Positions 1 through 12,152 of a stretch of DNA of 64,000 bases are shown in pieces. The notes beneath the pieces were generated by a model, which saw nothing but the letters and a program-made list of their open reading frames with translations, made no database searches and was not told the DNA's origin. The stretch lies in contig CM030364.1 of the NCBI GenBank assembly GCA_017893485.1, positions 247,455,818-247,519,817 of the forward strand, in the 5' to 3' direction. The first letter of the stretch is position 1, and the number at the start of each line of letters is the position of its first letter. The position numbers were made by a program, and so were the translations under genes. The DNA comes from Hemerocallis citrina. Lineage: Eukaryota > Streptophyta > Magnoliopsida > Asparagales > Asphodelaceae.

Positions 1-2671
1 TTGTGATGGCCATGGTATTTATGAACCACGATATGAGCCCAAGGCAGATGATCATGTTTGAGAATCTTTCAAATCCATTTACCAAGCAGTGCGATGTTTT
101 GATGTCTAAGATTAAAAATACCCAGGCCTCCTTCATGCTTAGAATTACAAAGTAAATTCCACTTACAAAGGTGTTTCACCACTTTGTAATCGAAAGAGCT
201 AGACCAAAAGAAATTCCTTCTAATTTTATCAATCCTGGTGATAACCCAGGTGGGCACAAAAAAGAAGGACATCATATACAATGGGATAGCTGAGAGGATA
301 GAATTAATTAAAACTAATCTGCCACCCCGTGATAATTGACAGGCAGACCAAACGTTAAGTTTAGATTCAACTTTCTTAATCATAGGGGTCCAATCGTTAT
401 GATGCAGCTTACCCCATCACAATGGAATGCCCAGATAAAGGATGGGAAATGATGCTGAGGCGCAGTTAAAAAATGCGCTATCTCAACTTGTCTACTGGTG
501 GAACCTCCAAGCCAAAGCACAGAGGTCTTGTTAAAATTGATCGTCAAACCTGATGCTTTCTCGAAAATATAAAGCAGAAGCTTGAGATTGCGATGGGTTT
601 GTCCATTATGTTTGGCAAAGAGTATAGTATCATTCGCGTATTGCAGAATAAGAACTCCTCCAAAACCATGAAAACCACCGAGCCCTTTCGATGATATTAG
701 CGTTCCATGCTTTAAGATGATGCTTGCTAAATACATCAGCCACGAGGGCAAATAAAAGGGGGAGAAATAGGGTCACCTTGGCAAAGACCGCATTTACATT
801 TAAATTTCCTACCCTCAGTACCATTAATTTTGACAGAGGAGGTACCAGCGAAGTGGCTGGATTTAATCCAAGAAATCCGTGTAAGGCCAAAACCTCTGTT
901 GATGAGAACTTCAAAGAGGAAGCTCCAATTGATCTTGTCATGGGCTTTTTCAAAGTCTAGTTTTAAAAGAATCCCTTCGGTGTTAGAATGGTGACACCTA
1001 GATATAATTTCTTGTGCCGAAGCCACACTATCAAGAATAAAACGATCTTTAATAATCCCGATTGAGTCGGGTCAATCAAGGGTGAAATCACCAAATTGAG
1101 GCGGTTGGAAAAAATTTTCATAATGATTTTGGATAGAGAGTTCAGGAGGATAATCGGTCTGAGGCCAAAACCTTATTAGCACTGATAATTTTGGGAATCA
1201 GCACAATATGTGCGTAGTTAATGCGGTCAAAAAATAGATGACCCAGGAAAAGATCAGAGAACATATCAGAAATTCATCCTTAAGTAGATCCCAAAACCTT
1301 TGAAAGAACAAGGTGGGAAACCCATCAGGACAAGGGGCCGAATCGCTCCGAAGAAGACCGCTACTTTAATCTCTTCAATGGTGAAGAGAGTTTCAAGACT
1401 AGAAAGATCGTGTTTCATCGTCGTATGGTTGGCTCCAATTAAGATGAATAGAAAAGGGATTAGATGAGCTGATAAGGTTTTTAAAGAAATTAAGAAAAGA
1501 AGAATGAAATTCAGATTTAGAGAGTAATTCAAAATTATTGTCGATAATAGAGGTGATCCTGTTACACCTTTGTCGATCAGAAGCGAAGTTATGGAATGAC
1601 GTTTTGCATTCTCCATCTTTGAGCCCTTCGATTTTAGCATGTTGTGCCCATTTCATATGCTCAATGTGTAAAATAGAAGCATACTCTTTTTTTACACTCG
1701 CTTCTCTGATTCCTGTTGACTTAAGAAATAAGACCAATTTCTCCAACTTGGACATTGAATGGATAGTAGAAAGAAGAAAATTTTTAAGGATATGAGAGTT
1801 GGCAAATCTCTCTTTGTGCCATATCTTGCAACCATGTTTAACCGCGCATGCAGTTTAAGCAGTATCCGACCAAGGCCATAAGACCCCACGATAGATGATA
1901 GATAATTAATGACAAGATTGACGAATATTGGGTCCTCTAGCCAAAATTTCTCAAATAGAATTTTGAAAGGTTTTGAAAAATTGTAATGAGAATGCAGCAC
2001 AATAGGAATATGGTATGAACAAGGATTCGGCAATGCTTGAACAAATGAATTATGAAAGAATGAAATCCTATCTTGAGTGAGTAGAAAACAGTCCAATTCA
2101 GTCATAGAAGGGGGGAGACGCATATTGGACCAAACGGAGGCTCTACCATTGATAGGTAAGTCAATGAGATCAAGAGAACGGATACAGTCATTGAAACGAT
2201 TGGATGTGCTCGAACTTGAAGTGTTTCCCAATCTTTTGTGACTAAACCTAGTGATATTAAAATCCCCAAAAAAAATCCAGAAACAATTAATACTACTAGC
2301 AAAGGCAGAGAATTCATTCTAGAAATCTTAACAATGGTCTGCGGTTGACAATCCGTGGATCGAGACTACCGTAAGATTCATGTTGAATTCCGTCCATTGC
2401 AGACAAACTATCAAAAAGAATTTTAGATGTGGAGTAGAGATCAAAATAAATATGGTAGGTTTAAATCAAAGAAGGATGCCCCCGCAGGTATTGATCACAT
2501 CGAGGCTAATCCATTTAGTGATCAAAGAACCACCAAGAGAATGGGTAATCGAAGGAGAAATGGAATGGACTTTAGATACTTGAAAAGAAATCAAGCCACA
2601 ATGGCTAGATTGAATCAATTGATAGATAGCTTCTTGTTTATGGGTTCTACCTAACCCATGTATATTCCAAG
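1..2671 (-). pseudogene. LINE ORF2 (endonuclease-reverse transcriptase), decayed, main part
   Basis: This is the body of a non-LTR retrotransposon ORF2, which would nick target DNA and copy its RNA there. The endonuclease start is visible on the minus strand near 2620-2665 as WNIHGLGR. Further on are LDLIDLPINGRASVWSN and TELDCFL (about 2200-2090). The RT follows: a GFPP block near 1320, FEKAHDKINW near 950-910, then QYANDTILF near 640-615. The usual plant form is FADDT, so one catalytic Asp reads Asn. The C-terminal LSRGGRLVLINSIL and GGLGIFNLRHQNIALLGKW region lies at 383-69. The reading frame shifts several times, so it is a pseudogene. The first codons are not here: they sit at about 45,585-45,602, beyond the inserted LTR S1. 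The 3' end of the LINE lies before position 1. Confidence 0.9.
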
Positions 2672-3133
2672 AAACTGTAACCCACGTTTCCGTCTATATG
2701 TATTTTCTGTGTATTTTTGTATTTCAATTCTTTATAAGTTCTTTTCCGCTCTTAAATTTATTCTTATTCATCTTGGATCTTCTATTAAAGTCATCAATTA
2801 TATTTGTAATTATTTTCAAATGATTACATATTTTAACAAAAATTTTATTCCATTGTAGAAGTTTATCTCTTTTCTTATTTTAATTACTTAGCCCAAACCA
2901 AGTCTATTATTATTATTCGATTATTTTAATTAATTTGAAACTCAAACTCCTAATCAATTTTATAATTTGTTTATTAAATTCCTTCAAGAATTATTCTTTT
3001 TATTTTCTGCCCAAAACCCTAGTTCATGCTATAATTATTTTATTATTGAAAGAAGCCCAATCAATTCCATAATTTGGTTAACTATTTATTTTGTAAGCCC
3101 ATTCATTTTAATTATAATCATTTTCATCTTAGC

Positions 3134-3137
<4 letters not shown>

Positions 3138-3170
<33 letters not shown>

Positions 3171-3724
3171 AAACACAAAGAAAGCTATCAAGTGGCTCTC
3201 ATTCAATAAGGTTGAAATCAAGGGTTCAGATTTAACCTCACAAACCATATTTTCCCGCCCAAAAGTTTCCCCCCAAAACTCAAATTCAAATCCCCCCAAA
3301 ACAACTCTTATATTTATTTATTTATTTATTATTATTTTTTCTCTCTCTCACTCTATCTCTCTCTCACACTCAATCTCTCTCTATTTACTCAGAAATTTAT
3401 ATTTTCAGATTTCAAGTTTGTAAATTTTCAGATTTTTTATGCATTTTTTATTGCTCATGTTACATTGAAAAAAACAAATATCTCATCAACAGTTAAATTT
3501 CATCATTTTCCACACTCAAAGTTCTAAGAAATTGGATTTTACAACCCCATTTATAATTATTTTTCAACATATACTAATGCAAACATGGATTTTTATGTAC
3601 AACTAATTATTGTTATACTATTCAAACTTGAGCTACATAATTGTTGTTTTATTGTTTACAAGACTTTCATATGTTGTATCGTTTCGAAGATGTGCCGTAG
3701 GCACGTGCCCACGGGCAAATCTAG
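3138..3724 (+). mobile_element. Small non-autonomous Helitron (3' end clear, 5' end approximate)
   Basis: The 3' end shows the Helitron signature: two short GC-rich hairpins (GTGCC-gta-GGCAC and TGCCC-ac-GGGCA at 3693-3717), a short spacer, then CTAG followed by T at 3725. The proposed 5' end lies in an AT repeat followed by AATAAAACACAAAG and AGTGGCTCTC, a style common in plant Helitrons. The AT microsatellite hides the exact 5' TC. It has no coding capacity. Confidence 0.55.
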
Positions 3725-3770
3725 TATATATATATATAGATTTGCACCCACGCCCATGGGCATAGGGAAG

Positions 3771-4128
3771 TCTTCTGTTGTGCACCACCTATGGTGCACA
3801 CGGCGTGTGCACTCGGCCTTCCCGCCTTCGTATCGACGATCCGAACCGTTCACATTGATCTAAACATCTAAATTAGTCTAAATATGTAAAATCAAATCAT
3901 TTGAAATTCATTTGCCCATCCATTGAAGTGTTACAAAATTCTATGGCTAAAAATTATTATTTTTATAGTCATATGATGGATGGATAAATGAATTTCAAAT
4001 GATTTGATTTTACATATTTAGACTAATTTAGATGTGTAGATCAATGTGAACGGTTCGGATCGCCGATACGAATGCGGGAAGGCCGAGTGCACACGAGTGC
4101 ACACGGAGGCGTGGTGCACAATGGAAGA
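3771..4128. mobile_element. Foldback/MITE-like element with about 154-bp inverted arms
   Basis: The left arm (3771-3924) and right arm (3975-4128) are near-perfect inverted copies with a spacer of about 50 bp. Both contain GTGCACTCGGCCTTCCCG, the CCGAACCGTTCACATTGATCT block and AAATCAAATCATTTGAAATTC. It lies between AT microsatellites directly after the Helitron end, so its target duplication cannot be told from the AT run. A transcript would fold into a long hairpin. Confidence 0.8.
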
Positions 4129-4405
4129 TTAAGATTTTCTTATATATATATATATATATATATAATTTTCTTCTTAGTTTGTGAAAGCCTATTACTCCAA
4201 TTCAATTCCTAGCCCAACTCATCTAAATCAAGACCCAAATAAAATGTCAGCACAATCTCTTCTCATTCCTATAACCTACCTCATTAAACTAATTAATCGT
4301 CCCACTAATTCACCACTTCGTTTCCTAACCAAAATTCGACCCCACTCTCCTTAATTACTGCCCTCAATTAACAACTCTCCACTAAATCCCAAATTACTAT
4401 ATTAT

Positions 4406-4411
4406 TATAAA
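4406..4411 (+). promoter_or_regulatory. TATA-like box of S1
   Basis: TATAAA is followed by a C/T-rich pyrimidine patch (CTCTCTCCCCGC and similar), like the TATA plus CT-rich leader of plant LTR promoters. The long C-rich stretch to 5069 codes for nothing I recognise; open frames in it come from its low complexity. Confidence 0.45.
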
Positions 4412-5632
4412 CCCCTCCCCACTATTTCTCTCTCCCCGCTTCTTTCTCTCTCCCCGACTCTCTCTCCCTCTCTCATTCTCCCTCCTCTGTTTCTTCAAAC
4501 CCAAACAGAGCACGCTCACCCCCCTAATCTTCATCTTCTTCCTTTGCCTCCCTTCGCCTGCGCTCCCTCGAGCCACCACTACTGCTCCACCACCGCTCGA
4601 CTACCCCGACCATCACCCCGTCGACTCCCCCTGCCTCCGTAACCCAACCGCAGCATCAACTCCGTCGCTCGCCCCACCTTGCAGCAACCGCACCTCGCCA
4701 CCGCGCACACCATCCTCACCTCTAGAGCACCCTCTTCCTCCGCTCGACTGTCGCCTCCACCATCGACCTCCAGTGCCGTTCCAAAGCCCCTGCCATCACC
4801 GCCTCTTCGCCTCGTTGTCAATGCCCCGTCGCACTGCTCTTCCTCCACTTTGCCACCCTGCTCGCCGCCTTGTCCACCACAGTCCCTGCAACCCTCCTCG
4901 TCGCCGCCTCCCAGTCGCCACCGAACTCTCGCCCTCTCCAACCATCCCGACTGCCTCCTTCTCCGCCATCCCAAGTCCCTGATGACTGCGCTCCCGAGCC
5001 TTGCCGTCGACAATCGCACTACACCCTCATTGCCGCAACGACCACCTCGCCGCTCGAGCCACCCCCAGCTGTAATACCCTAAACTTTCATTTTAATCAAA
5101 ATATTGATTTTCACGTGTTGTGCACGTGCAAATTTCATGTGTACATTTATTTATTTATTTTTATATATAAAATTTCATTTTTATAGTATGAACAATTATT
5201 TTCTTCCTTTATTTTTCTAAAAGCCTATTTCATAAAGCCTAAACAATTATTTTCTTAGTTGAGCCCACTTTAATAATTCTTTATTTTATTATTCTTTTGG
5301 CCCACAAGCCTAAGCCCACTAATTGTGAAGCCCACAAATTTAATTAATCAATTAAATGGTCACACTTGTCATATAGACACAAAATGTGAACAATTTGATT
5401 AATTAAAATTATACAAACTTCAAATAAGGGTACTAGGGGGCATATGCATGCACGTAGTGTGCAATGCACACCATTTTGGAGGTCGGTTTGTGCATGAAGT
5501 GATGGGGAGTGGGTGTGTGTGCATGAGTAGTTATGTGAGTGTGGGTGGTTGCTACAACTTTCCCTCCTATCCTACCCATCCATTCTTTAACTATCTAATG
5601 AATCCTAGCCCTCCAATCCATCCTAGAATTAG

Positions 5633-5640
5633 TATAAATA
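5633..5640 (+). promoter_or_regulatory. TATA box of S2
   Basis: TATAAATA is directly followed by a C tract (5641-5650). S4 has the same arrangement on the minus strand. Confidence 0.6.
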
Positions 5641-6733
5641 CCCCCCCCCTCCCCTATCTACATGTATTCTACACTAAGAGATCAATGAAAGAAGAAAACT
5701 ATATTGGAGATATATATTAGTGTGAATGTGAGTAGTGTGTGTGTCCCTACCATTGGATGCCGGCCATCATTCCCCACACAAGGAGCTCTCGGTTTGACAA
5801 GGAAGCAAGGAGAAGGAGGTTCTTTTGCACCGCAATCTAGGAGGAGAAGGCACTCTCTCGCATTCTAGGGACTCTAGGGGCTTTAATTGGCTTTTTCTTC
5901 AAAGAGGTGGGTGTTTCTCATGACTTCTAAGATAGAAATCATGTTAGGAATGAACTGAATTGTTATTAGAAAGTAACTAGTTGAAATGAAATTCATGCTT
6001 GCCTAATTAGAGAAGAACTGATAAACTAGTAGATGTATGTTAATTTGATTGCTAGATTTATTTATTATGAGTAAAAGTGAATGTTCTCATTGCTTCTAAT
6101 GATAGTATGCATACTAGGTATGTTTTAATGCAATTATGTGAATTAACTAGTAAAAGGTTAGAACCATGTTTGTTGATTAAAGTATTAAAGTAGAACGATA
6201 TATTAGAGATGAATTGATGGAATAATTTATTAAGAGATGATTGTTAATTGTTGTAGTAGAATTCTCCATTGTTATATGTGCCATATGAGTATTAGAATAT
6301 ATGGAAGAATGTATTTTTGCAAACAAATAATTGAATGCATCATGTGTAAATTAGTGGATAAAAATATAAGTTTTATTCATTAAGAAAGATGATTTTGTGT
6401 TCTAAAAACATCATAGTTGTCAATAAATAAGAGAACATTATTGTAGTGATTTTGTGTGGGAAACTATCTTTAATTATGAAACAATATGCTTTAGTTTTCA
6501 AATGTCGAAATTGTGTTTATGGAATACAAACTAAGGCTAAAATATATGTTTTTAAAGTGTTAAAAATACTCTTAAAAATACTGGTTACTATAGAATTGAA
6601 TGTATCTTCATTCTGGAAATTTTTATTTTCAAAAGAGGAGAAAAGAGACATTTTTTGTTTTGAGAATTTTTGAATTATAGTTATGAACAGAGAGCAAGAT
6701 CAAAACCTATTTTAATTATTTTCTAATCGATAT

Positions 6734-6810
6734 GTCCACTTAGACCAATTGGTCGGCAATACCTTCGGTCGCTACAGTAAGGGGGAGGTCTCGGGTTCGA
6801 TACTAAGGCT
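6734..6810 (+). promoter_or_regulatory. tRNA-like module 1 in S2 (A box + B box)
   Basis: An A-box-like TAGACCAATTGG (6741-6752) lies about 42 nt before a B-box-like GGTTCGATACT (6794-6804). The spacing matches a Pol III type 2 promoter. The T-arm pairs poorly, so it is not a working tRNA gene by eye. Confidence 0.45.
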
Positions 6811-6884
6811 TTTGTTTTATTTTTTTGTTAAAAACCCAAATTGCCGAGAATGGATACACAGATATTATAACCCATGGTTTAAAC

Positions 6885-6960
6885 GTTCGGCGGCTTTGGC
6901 GCGTTGGTCTTGTGCGCTGTCTGTTTCACCGCTGGTTGTGGGTTCGAATCTGGGTGGGGG
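6885..6960 (+). promoter_or_regulatory. tRNA-like module 2 in S2
   Basis: A B-box GGTTCGAATCT (6941-6951) is preceded by an A-box-like TTGGCGCGTTGG (6896-6907) about 34 nt upstream. The A box is weak and the T-arm is imperfect. It sits about 90 nt after module 1, as the second of a pair. Confidence 0.4.
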
Positions 6961-7761
6961 TTTTAGTTTAGAAAAAATGTTTTTTTGAGGATTTTTGATT
7001 AAATTGAGTTTTTAAAAACAGAATAAAAATTGGAAAAATTAGGGATTAATTACTGAAAAATTATTAGAACTTTATAAGAAAATTTATATAACTTTTGATA
7101 AAGTGTGATTAAGAAATTGGGATTTTTGCAAAAAAGGACTTCTTTTTGAAATTAAATTGTCTTTTTAAATAAAAGAAAAATAAATGAAAATTTTGAGTTA
7201 TAAAAGATGAAAAATTAGTAATGAGGAATTTTTCGAAAGTGTGCTTGATGCGATTAATTGGACTTTTATTTTGTGCTTGTAGTAAGATTTGGAAATGAAA
7301 ATAATAGTCTTGTGGAATACATGAATTATTGATTACTACTAGTTGAAATTTATTCTTACCTATAAATTGCACGTGAAATTAAACTATTGTTTGTGATGAT
7401 TTATGAAAGATGTGAATACATGAATACTATTCTTATGAAATATGAATTGTGATTAATCATGAAAAGACCTTATGAGTATGAAAAGCTCGATATTGAAATT
7501 ATGAGTTGAAATTGAGAATTAGGGTATAGCCAAGCCTTATACCGGCAATAAAGGAAATGTGGAAATGATATTTTGAAATAAGAAGACCAAGGTTTAGGTC
7601 ATGTGAATTAAATGAATAAGACCGGTATAATGGAAGTGCTACACTCTAAGGGTTGATTTTATTCATGATTCAATTAAACTAAGGATTAGATACATAGTGA
7701 AGATGTGATGAAAGTAAGAGAAAAACATTGAGTACGAGGGCCATTGGATTGGCGGCGTGAG

Positions 7762-7925
7762 AGTATTCACAGGATGTCCCATGATGAGTCATGATAGGGC
7801 GTGGATACTGCTCCAGAGTACCATCCCGGTGGCGACGCTCGTGGGGTGTTTGACGACTGCGGGTGGTGTCATGTCTATGGTAGGAGCTGAATTACCACAG
7901 GATGCCTGCATGATGAGTCATGTGA
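7762..7925 (+). promoter_or_regulatory. Pair of repeats carrying ATGAGTCAT (bZIP/GCN4-like) in S2
   Basis: CACAGGATG followed by a palindromic ATGAGTCAT occurs twice (7784-7792 and 7913-7921), about 129 bp apart. S4 has the same pair. TGAGTCA is the core site of plant bZIP factors such as the GCN4-motif binders; binding here is an inference. Confidence 0.35.
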
Positions 7926-8286
7926 CAGTGCATTGGGATTCCCTCCAGGGCGCCTAGACATGAGTTCGTGGGTCAGAAAACATCTAGGATACTTACCGTA
8001 ATTACAGTAGTAGATTAAGTCATGATGAGAGATTGAACCCTACAAGATGAAGAACGGTTAAGGGTTTGCCCTCAGGCCTATGTCGTATGGGCTGCATAGA
8101 CTCTGAACAAGTGCGCATTAGTGTCATATAATACAATAATTGCATTAAGGACTAAGTGCACATTCACAATATGGCATCAATAGGATAGTCCCTTTAGCTT
8201 TGTTTGTGAACAAATTTGTGGTTTGCTAAGTATTATGAATCGTTATACTGTTTCTAGCATAGAGAGGATGGCTGTGTATAATATTT

Positions 8287-8306
8287 CGTTAGTTGAATGA
8301 ACTGAC
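8287..8306 (+). other. Conserved small hairpin near the 3' end of S2
   Basis: GTTAGTT-gaatg-AACTGAC can pair over 7 bp with one G-T wobble. The same place in both T1 LTRs and in S4 also folds, with different bases. Confidence 0.5.
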
Positions 8307-9061
8307 ACGCCCACAGTTTTATATGCAGGGTAAAGATGCTTGACACAATTGAAGTATACATGCTGCTCAAGATTGATTTAAATGTTGTTTTATGTAAATT
8401 ATTGTAAATTTGCTTCCGCTGTGACAATGTACAAGTGTAATGTAACTCTAATGAAAGAAAAGTTTTTATTCCCTTATAAAATTGTACGAAAGAAGTGTAA
8501 AGATCCTGTGGAACTTCGAATTCAGTTGTATTTTGGAATTCGGGGTGTTACACCAGCACTCCTTGTAACACCCCGCAAAATTGGAAATGAATTTTGCCCT
8601 TGTGTGTTATGCATGTGTATTTTGTACCGTTACTAGTAATATTTGTAACGTATTTTTATTACGTATTTTGACTTCCGACTATCTATGCATTTCCTGTATT
8701 TTTATTAAAAGTGTATTTTTCAAATTTGCATGTGTGATGCACGTGCTATTTTCCATCCTCATATTATTATTCTCAATTATCTATTTCTTTGCATGAACAA
8801 GTTTTAATTAGCCTTCTTCTGATCCATGGACTTAAAGTAAATTCTAGCCCATTAGATTAAATTAAAATAGAGCCCATGTATTAAACCCAGCAATTATAAC
8901 CTAATTTAAGTTAGCATACACTAATACATGGCAAGTTACAAATTTTAATATGTAGATATGTGAATATTTATATATGCATAATATAGTGTACGGCTTATAT
9001 AATAAAAGTGATTAGTGTAATAAGTGGGTGTTAATTGTATAGTGTACAGCATATGGTAATG

Positions 9062-9092
<31 letters not shown>

Positions 9093-9449
9093 TCACGTGC
9101 TTCAAAGAGCATAATGCTATGATTATATATATGGTGATGGTATAATAATGGAATAATGTGTAGGTGTAAAAGGGTCCCACGGAAGATGAAACACAACAAG
9201 TTATGCATGCAGAGCATGTTGTTGTTTCATGCCGTTGACGTGGCAAGGGGAAGTGGGGCTCTCACGTGTGCAGGTGAGGAGATGGCCGGATTTGGATTGG
9301 AAGGAGAGAGAGTAAATGAAAGTTAAGTTTTGAAGAGTGGGCAGATAAAAAGTTAGGGGTTTTGGGAGTTTAGAACATGAAGAGATGGAAGAATTAAAAT
9401 GAGAAGTTATTAGGTGGGAGATTTTGCAATATAGTCCCTAATCTAGACC

Positions 9450-9457
9450 TATAAATA
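9450..9457 (+). promoter_or_regulatory. TATA box of T1 5' LTR
   Basis: TATAAATAGCCACC is followed by CTTCTCTTTTCACACC and a purine-rich leader. The 3' LTR keeps the same sequence at 20486. Confidence 0.65.
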
Positions 9458-10224
9458 GCCACCATTTCTCTTCTCTTTTCACACCAAAAAGCAAAACAAA
9501 CTAAGAAAGAAAGAAAAGAAAGAGAGTAAGAGAGTTCCATTCTTGCTAGGAGAATGAGCCATTGCTAGGAAGAGAAGCCTTACTAGGAGCTAGGAGTCTT
9601 TGGAGCTAGAAGTGGTGTTCTCCTTTCTTTTCATTGTTCAAGCTTCACAAAAGGTGGGTGTTCTCTCACTTTCAAAATTTTTAGAATTTGCATGCTAATG
9701 AAAGTAAATGAGTAATTTTGAAGTGATAAAATAGAATAAACTATACTATGATTGTGGTGAGATTAATAGTGAATCATGTCATGTTTGATGAATTAACATT
9801 AATCATGAAGTAGTTAATGAGAAAAGAAGCAATCAATCATTTTGCAATTTCACTAATAATCATGAATGAAGAACTTATTGGTTGCATGAATGATGGTTGG
9901 AGATTTCCCTTTTGTTAAGCAAATGAATATATTAGTTTTGTAAAATCAGTACTATTGAATTTATATACAAGACATAGAATTGTGTTACTTGGAAAGATTG
10001 AAATTTCATGTTTAATTAGTGGAAAAGAAACTATTTGGAAGCTATTTCATTTCTCTAAAATATGATTTATAATTCTATAGTTTACTATTGGAAAGTGAAT
10101 TCAAATTTTTTTTGAATTCGGTCTAACAAAAAGATTAGAGTGAATAGAAAAATCGAATTTTTTTGAAAGAAAAGAGATAAAAGAAAGTTTGAACAAAAAG
10201 CTAAGAATTAGATTCTTAGTCGTC

Positions 10225-10300
10225 AGGCACAGTTGGCCTAGTGGTTGAGTGTTGTGCTGGCCTTCTCTGTGGTCCTGGGTTCGAAACCCGTTAGGCCCCA
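10225..10300 (+). promoter_or_regulatory. tRNA-like module 1 in T1 5' LTR
   Basis: A box TGGCCTAGTGG (10234-10244) sits inside TTGGCCTAGTGGTTGAG, close to the TGGCCGAGTGGTTAAG of Ser-type tRNAs. B box GGTTCGAAACC is at 10278-10288, with GGG/CCC pairing of the T-arm. The module ends in GGCCCCA. The acceptor stem is at best 3 bp, so it is tRNA-like and not a tRNA gene. Confidence 0.6.
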
Positions 10301-10380
10301 ATTATTTTTCTGTTGTTTTATTTTATCCAAAGGCCCGCAACTATAGTGTACAAAATGTATCGTTTAAGAAACCGAACACT

Positions 10381-10462
10381 AGGCACGTTTGGCCTAGTGG
10401 TTGGCGCTGGTTTGCTTGGGCGTTGGCTCAGTTAGTCGGGGGTTCGAAACCCTAGACCGACA
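10381..10462 (+). promoter_or_regulatory. tRNA-like module 2 in T1 5' LTR
   Basis: It has the same A box TGGCCTAGTGGTT (10390-10402) and the same B box GGTTCGAAACC (10441-10451). An outer GTCGG/CCGAC stem encloses the B-box arm. It starts about 156 nt after module 1. Confidence 0.6.
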
Positions 10463-11866
10463 TTCTCATTTTTTTGGTGTTTCAATCCATTTAATGAGTC
10501 TTATGACATCTAAAAATTTAGGGAAGAATCCTAGTGCTATAAAATATGATGGAGAATTTATAAAAAATAGTTTTAAAGATTTTCCTTGTTTATTGAAAAG
10601 CAAAATAGACATTTGAGATCAAAATGAGACATTGTTTTGTACTAAAAATGAGACTTTGTGTTGTGCTAAAATGAGACATCGATTTTGTGCTAAAAAGGAG
10701 CAAAATGAGAAATGAAAATTGAGCTTTGTCAGGAATAAATTATTAATGAGATTTATTGGTAGAATGAGAATAAATTATCTATGTGAATAAATTTCTCTTG
10801 ATGTGATGATTCACTTATGCGAATTTAGAGTACTTGGTATATGTTGAAATATGAATTGGTTATTTGCACTTAAGTTATTAAAGAGATTGATGATGGATGA
10901 AAATTTGTTCATGAAAAATAATTGTTGTTATAAATCATGAGTAGTATTAAGATAAGATTTGAGACAATTGTGAATAGGTTGAAGATAAGGATAATCTAAA
11001 TTTAAGACATGATTATTAAAGGGTATGTGTACCCATGATTCTTGTGCATGAATTGTTGAGTTTTGGAGTTAGTAAAACCTCGTTACCGGAAATGTTGAAA
11101 TGAAAAGAATTGAGATATAATTTTGAGATATGATTGTGGATCTATCTCGGTATTTGTGATTATGACCGATAGGAGGTAAGACTAATTCTAGGCTTGGAAA
11201 TCTATTCATGTCTTGAACTAAATAATTAGGAACATAAGTGAAGATGTAGTAAACCTGGGCAAACTTAAGTGGGTTGCTCTATATAGTCGGCGGTGGATCT
11301 CCGTGGCTATAGACCCAGTTGGTGGACTGTGGTTGCTCTGTGGGAGACTTGTTTTATTTTGAAATCTGGGATTATGAGGACGGGTCAATGGTGGATTCCA
11401 GGATCTTGAGTAATCGGGAGGATTGTTTTTATTTACTGTCTCCACTGTATATACGTATCTCGTGGCTAGATGGTCACTTGCGGGATGATTCGCACGATAT
11501 AATAGCCAGAGAGGCTGGGATCTGTTATAATTGCCAGAGAGGCTGAGATCCATGTCCGTGGAATGATCTAAACCTTGTTTTATTACTGGGTAGTTTCATG
11601 GCGAGGGATCGAACCCTTTATTGTGGAGTACGTAGGCGCTTGCCCTCGGACCTATATAGTGTGGGATGCATAGAATCCGAACAAGTGTGCATTAGTGTCA
11701 TCCTAGAATAAAATATGTGTATTAGGCATTAAGGTGTGGCATACACTTATATATTTAGCGTAGTCACATTTCTACACTTTATTGTTCATTCAACTGTTGT
11801 GATTTTTATTAAAGTAATGAGATCATTATATGTACGACATAAAGAGGATAGCCGAGTATAATATTT

Positions 11867-11888
11867 CGTCAGTTGTAATCAACTGACG
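11867..11888 (+). other. Conserved hairpin near T1 5' LTR end
   Basis: CGTCAGTTG-taat-CAACTGACG is a perfect 9-bp stem just before CTACAGTCTTACATGCAGG. It may lie near the RNA 3' end or R/U5 border; that role is inferred. Confidence 0.6.
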
Positions 11889-12140
11889 TACCTACAGTCT
11901 TACATGCAGGTAATGGAAGTTCATGAAGCAATAAAATGGATATGCTGATACTATTTTGTTTAAAGATTTTGTATTTATTTCATTGTAATTTTTTATTCTT
12001 CTGCTGTGTAAACAAAGTGTACTGTAACTCTGATGTATTATTGAAAAAGTTTTAAATTTTCTAGTAAAATTGTACGAAGTGAAGTAAAGATCCTGTGGAA
12101 TCTCGAATTCGGCTTTATTTGGAATTCGGGGCGTTACAGA

Positions 12141-12152
12141 TGGTATCAGAGC
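12141..12152 (+). other. T1 primer binding site (initiator Met tRNA)
   Basis: TGGTATCAGAGC lies 2 nt after the 5' LTR. It is complementary to the 3' end of plant initiator Met tRNA. Confidence 0.9.

Larger units (their letters stand above)
5070..8552 (+). mobile_element. S2: giant solo LTR, 3,483 bp
   Basis: It begins TGTAATACCC, ends GGGGTGTTACA and is flanked by CCAGC (5065-5069 and 8553-8557). It resembles the LTRs of T1 and solo LTR S4 in layout: a TATA box in the first 600 bp, a pair of tRNA-like modules about 1.1-1.3 kb further on, then a conserved block near the 3' end reading GCATAGACTCTGAACAAGTG, a small hairpin and CAGTTTTATATGCAGG. No primer site or coding region follows. Otherwise 5700-6720 and 6970-7740 are AT-rich and hold nothing I can name. 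Confidence 0.9.
8564..12138 (+). repeat. T1 5' LTR
   Basis: It runs from TGTAACACCCC to CGGGGCGTTACA. It contains a 29-G tract (9063-9091), a TATA box (9450), an AG-rich leader, two tRNA-like modules (10225-10462), a short direct repeat GCCAGAGAGGCTG (near 11505-11545), and a terminal block with a perfect hairpin. Open frames across it are not conserved with S2 or S4 and look like chance. Confidence 0.92.

Noticed and set aside
3139..3167. AT microsatellites as an origin or regulatory element (also 4141-4164)
   Set aside because: Simple repeats at element borders; nothing else supports a function.
4579..5074. Pro/Ser- or Arg/Gly-rich proteins in the C-rich part of S1
   Set aside because: Low-complexity CCNCC sequence opens many frames on both strands; no domain, and it lies in an LTR leader.
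8945..9246. Poly-proline-containing peptides around the G tract of T1 (also 19948-20282)
   Set aside because: They are made by the G run read on the minus strand; the frame differs between the two LTRs.
10225..10462. Functional tRNA genes
   Set aside because: Acceptor and anticodon stems do not form by eye; only the A and B boxes and part of the T-arm fit. They are listed as tRNA-like modules instead.
11218..11553. A 111-residue frame repeated in both T1 LTRs (also 41347-41682)
   Set aside because: It is shared only because the LTRs are copies of each other; the equivalent part of S2 and S4 has no such frame.
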